From positions 1 through 17,602 of the forward strand of contig JAWXCM010000215.1 in NCBI GenBank assembly GCA_034408745.1: a stretch of DNA of 17,602 bases, written 5' to 3'. Shown here one piece after another: positions 16,546-17,602 of the stretch. The number at the start of each line of letters is the position of its first letter. Positions within the stretch are counted from its first letter, which is position 1. Both the position numbers and the translations under genes were made by a program. This DNA is from JAWXCM01 sp034408745 (GTDB taxonomy: Bacteria > Acidobacteriota > Terriglobia > Bryobacterales > Bryobacteraceae). The notes beneath the pieces were generated by a model. That model was not told where the DNA came from. It ran no database searches and saw only the letters and a list, made by a program, of their open reading frames with translations.

Positions 16546-17006
16546 CCGGGGCGCGGCGGCGACCAGGCCGTAATCCATGGTTTGCGGAACCAGGCGTCAA
16601 ATCGGAAGCTGAGTCCGGAGACACGCCAGAAGGCGACCGACATCGTGTCGAGCAGCACCTGCCGGACTTCGGTCCCACGCTCGCGAGCGAATACCTGGCC
16701 GACAAGCTGGCTCGAAATCGGGCGCGAGGCACTGCGGCAGTTGATGCTCGGCGCCGGACTTTAAGCAGGCGCGCAAGCAGAGCCTCGAGACGGCGCATGT
16801 CTGGCGGCAGCGGCGCAGTTGCCGGGGCGATATGGACACCTCCGAGCAAGACTGGCTGTAAGGCCGCGGCGAGAAACTTTACCGATGATGCCGCGCGACG
16901 AACGCGAGAACTTGCCGCCGACGCAGATTGGACGGCTTCGCGGAGCTGGGGCATTGTGGGGATCGCGGCGCATTCGCCACAGGCCGAGGGGAACAATATC
17001 CCATAG
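16540..17006 (+). pseudogene. ISNCY-like transposase remnant, multiply frameshifted
   Basis: Successive plus-strand frames line up with one ISNCY-family transposase. They are SNRKLSPETRQKATDIV (frame beginning 16540), HLPDFGPTLASEYLADK (16656-16706, another frame), GREALRQLMLGAGL (16720-16761, first frame again), KQSLETAHVWRQRRSC and MDTSEQDWL-stop-GRGEKLY (16763-16882, third frame, internal TAA at 16859-16861), ENLPPTQIG, and finally GIVGIAAHSPQAEG ending at 17006. In intact relatives, as I recall them, these blocks occur in this order in a single frame. A stretch that should follow the TSEHDWLEGRGEKLY block, including part of the catalytic DDE core, is missing, as are the N-terminal helix-turn-helix region and the C-terminus. 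It cannot encode a working transposase. Its terminal repeats were not found. Confidence 0.72.
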
Positions 17007-17028
17007 CCCGGCCGGACCGGAGCCGGGC
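17006..17028. repeat. hairpin just after the transposase remnant
   Basis: GCCCGGC (17006-17012) and GCCGGGC (17022-17028) are exact reverse complements around a 9-nt loop. No T-run follows in the plus direction. It may be a relic of the IS end or of a terminator. Confidence 0.35.
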
Positions 17029-17114
17029 CTGGGGCAAGAGAGGTTACCCCAACACTGCTCCACCACTGCATACCCATTGGCCGAATCGGTTGATAGGTGA
17101 GGTTTAATACGGAT

Positions 17115-17177
17115 CGACGGCGGCGAGCACGTCATCCGAGATCTGCTGACCCTGAGCCTTTAGGTGGTCAATCGCCT
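17115..17177 (-). pseudogene. short possible Tn3-family transposase tail
   Basis: The minus strand reads HLKAQGQQISDDVLAAVDPY then a stop (TAA at about 17108-17110). In Tn3-family transposases the corresponding C-terminal region has a helix like HLRAQGxxIPDDLLAxLSPLGWEHINLTGDY. The match is about 18 residues and breaks off where SPLGWEHI should follow. Upstream frames are interrupted. Similarity over so short a stretch may be accidental. Confidence 0.28.
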
Positions 17178-17207
17178 TCTTCTATGTTCTACAAGGACGA
17201 GGTAGTT

Positions 17208-17230
17208 CGCGTTGCAATGATCGCAACGCG
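17208..17230. repeat. 8-bp stem-loop
   Basis: CGCGTTGC (17208-17215) and GCAACGCG (17223-17230) are perfect reverse complements around the 7-nt loop AATGATC. It lies between the possible Tn3 tail and the coiled-coil gene, about 70 nt downstream of that gene's stop on the minus strand. A T-run does not follow in that direction. Confidence 0.4.
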
Positions 17231-17300
17231 GCGGACCTGCCCAGCTTCTAAGTGGCCCCTGGTCCAACTCCAAAAGCGAAACGCCCGGATATGCCTGCAT

Positions 17301-17602
17301 TCAGATTGACTTCAGCTTGTTGATTTCCTGTTGAAGGATATCGAGACGTTTCTGAAGCTCATCTACGTCTTTCCAGCCGGCAAGGCGATTCTCAAGTCCC
17401 TTTATCTTGTCGTTGATGGTGTGAACATCTTTGAGGTAAGTCTGAGCCATATCAAGGGAATCAAGAAGGGACTGCATCAGCGGATTGGGAGTCCGGGACG
17501 GCTGTGGAGCAAAAGCCGGATACCCGCACAGACATATCTTCACCGGCACTGTCACTACCCCAGTTTGATCCAAAGGCACAATATCCCCGCCCGCCACAGA
17601 GG
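17301..17602 (-). CDS. small coiled-coil protein, unknown function, possibly cut by the window edge
   Basis: The open frame covers 98 codons from a GTG at 17597 and stays open to the window edge, so the true start may lie outside. Residues about 41-98 are strongly helical with heptad-like spacing of hydrophobics (SLLDSLDMAQTYL, then IKGLENRLAGW and LQKRLDILQQEINKL), ending LKSI. A Pro-rich linker (PQPSRTPNP) comes before it, and a hydrophobic stretch TGVVTVPVKICLCGYPAF before that. I do not recognise the family. Its base composition is less GC-rich than the DISARM genes. The shape resembles short coiled-coil components of phage or conjugation modules, but nothing specific supports that. Confidence 0.5.
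   Translation of the reverse strand, partial: SVAGGDIVPLDQTGVVTVPVKICLCGYPAFAPQPSRTPNPLMQSLLDSLDMAQTYLKDVHTINDKIKGLENRLAGWKDVDELQKRLDILQQEINKLKSI

Noticed and set aside
16370..17077. 235-codon open frame on the minus strand
   Set aside because: It runs antisense to the transposase remnant, is Arg/Ser/Ala/Pro-rich without recognisable domains, and crosses the palindrome block.
1..17602. CRISPR array, tRNA or rRNA genes
   Set aside because: No regularly spaced direct repeats and no tRNA or rRNA signature were seen on reading both strands.

Overview
The window is bacterial chromosomal DNA of high GC content (clearly above 60 % by eye in the coding part). Its centre is one long minus-strand operon, about 753 to 15629, which reads as a complete class 1 DISARM anti-phage system in canonical order: drmD (SNF2-like helicase), drmMI (N6-adenine methyltransferase of the Eco57I/PglX type), drmA (DISARM helicase), drmB (DUF1998) and drmC (phospholipase D fold). 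Junctions are very tight: 6-nt gap, ATGA overlap, 4-nt gap, TTGA overlap. The host cannot be named from this sequence; a soil or environmental high-GC bacterium is a reasonable guess only.

Two further genes continue the operon without a break. A 203-residue protein of unknown family starts inside the end of drmC. A 323-residue DUF4268-type protein follows by a 4-nt ATGA overlap and carries a PD-(D/E)XK-like signature with an E-x-Q ending. They are not part of the standard five-gene description of class 1 DISARM, and are the best candidates here for a new accessory or effector module.

On the left (1 to 752) is a decayed Cys/Met-metabolism PLP-enzyme gene that has a frameshift and has lost its catalytic lysine, followed by a stretch with no recognisable gene. 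On the right (15630 to 17602), upstream of the operon, are a weak promoter candidate, a block unusually rich in perfect inverted repeats (15832 to 16545), a multiply frameshifted ISNCY-like transposase remnant (16540 to 17006), a short possible Tn3-type transposase tail, and a small coiled-coil protein running to the window edge. The DISARM operon thus sits between gene relics, as expected for a horizontally acquired defence island.

Expected working of the system, from published DISARM work: DrmMI marks self DNA, DrmA and DrmB form the core complex that engages incoming DNA, DrmD is a second ATPase, and DrmC is a PLD-fold protein reported as dispensable in some systems. The two tail genes could add a nuclease function or a partner for one; that is inference.
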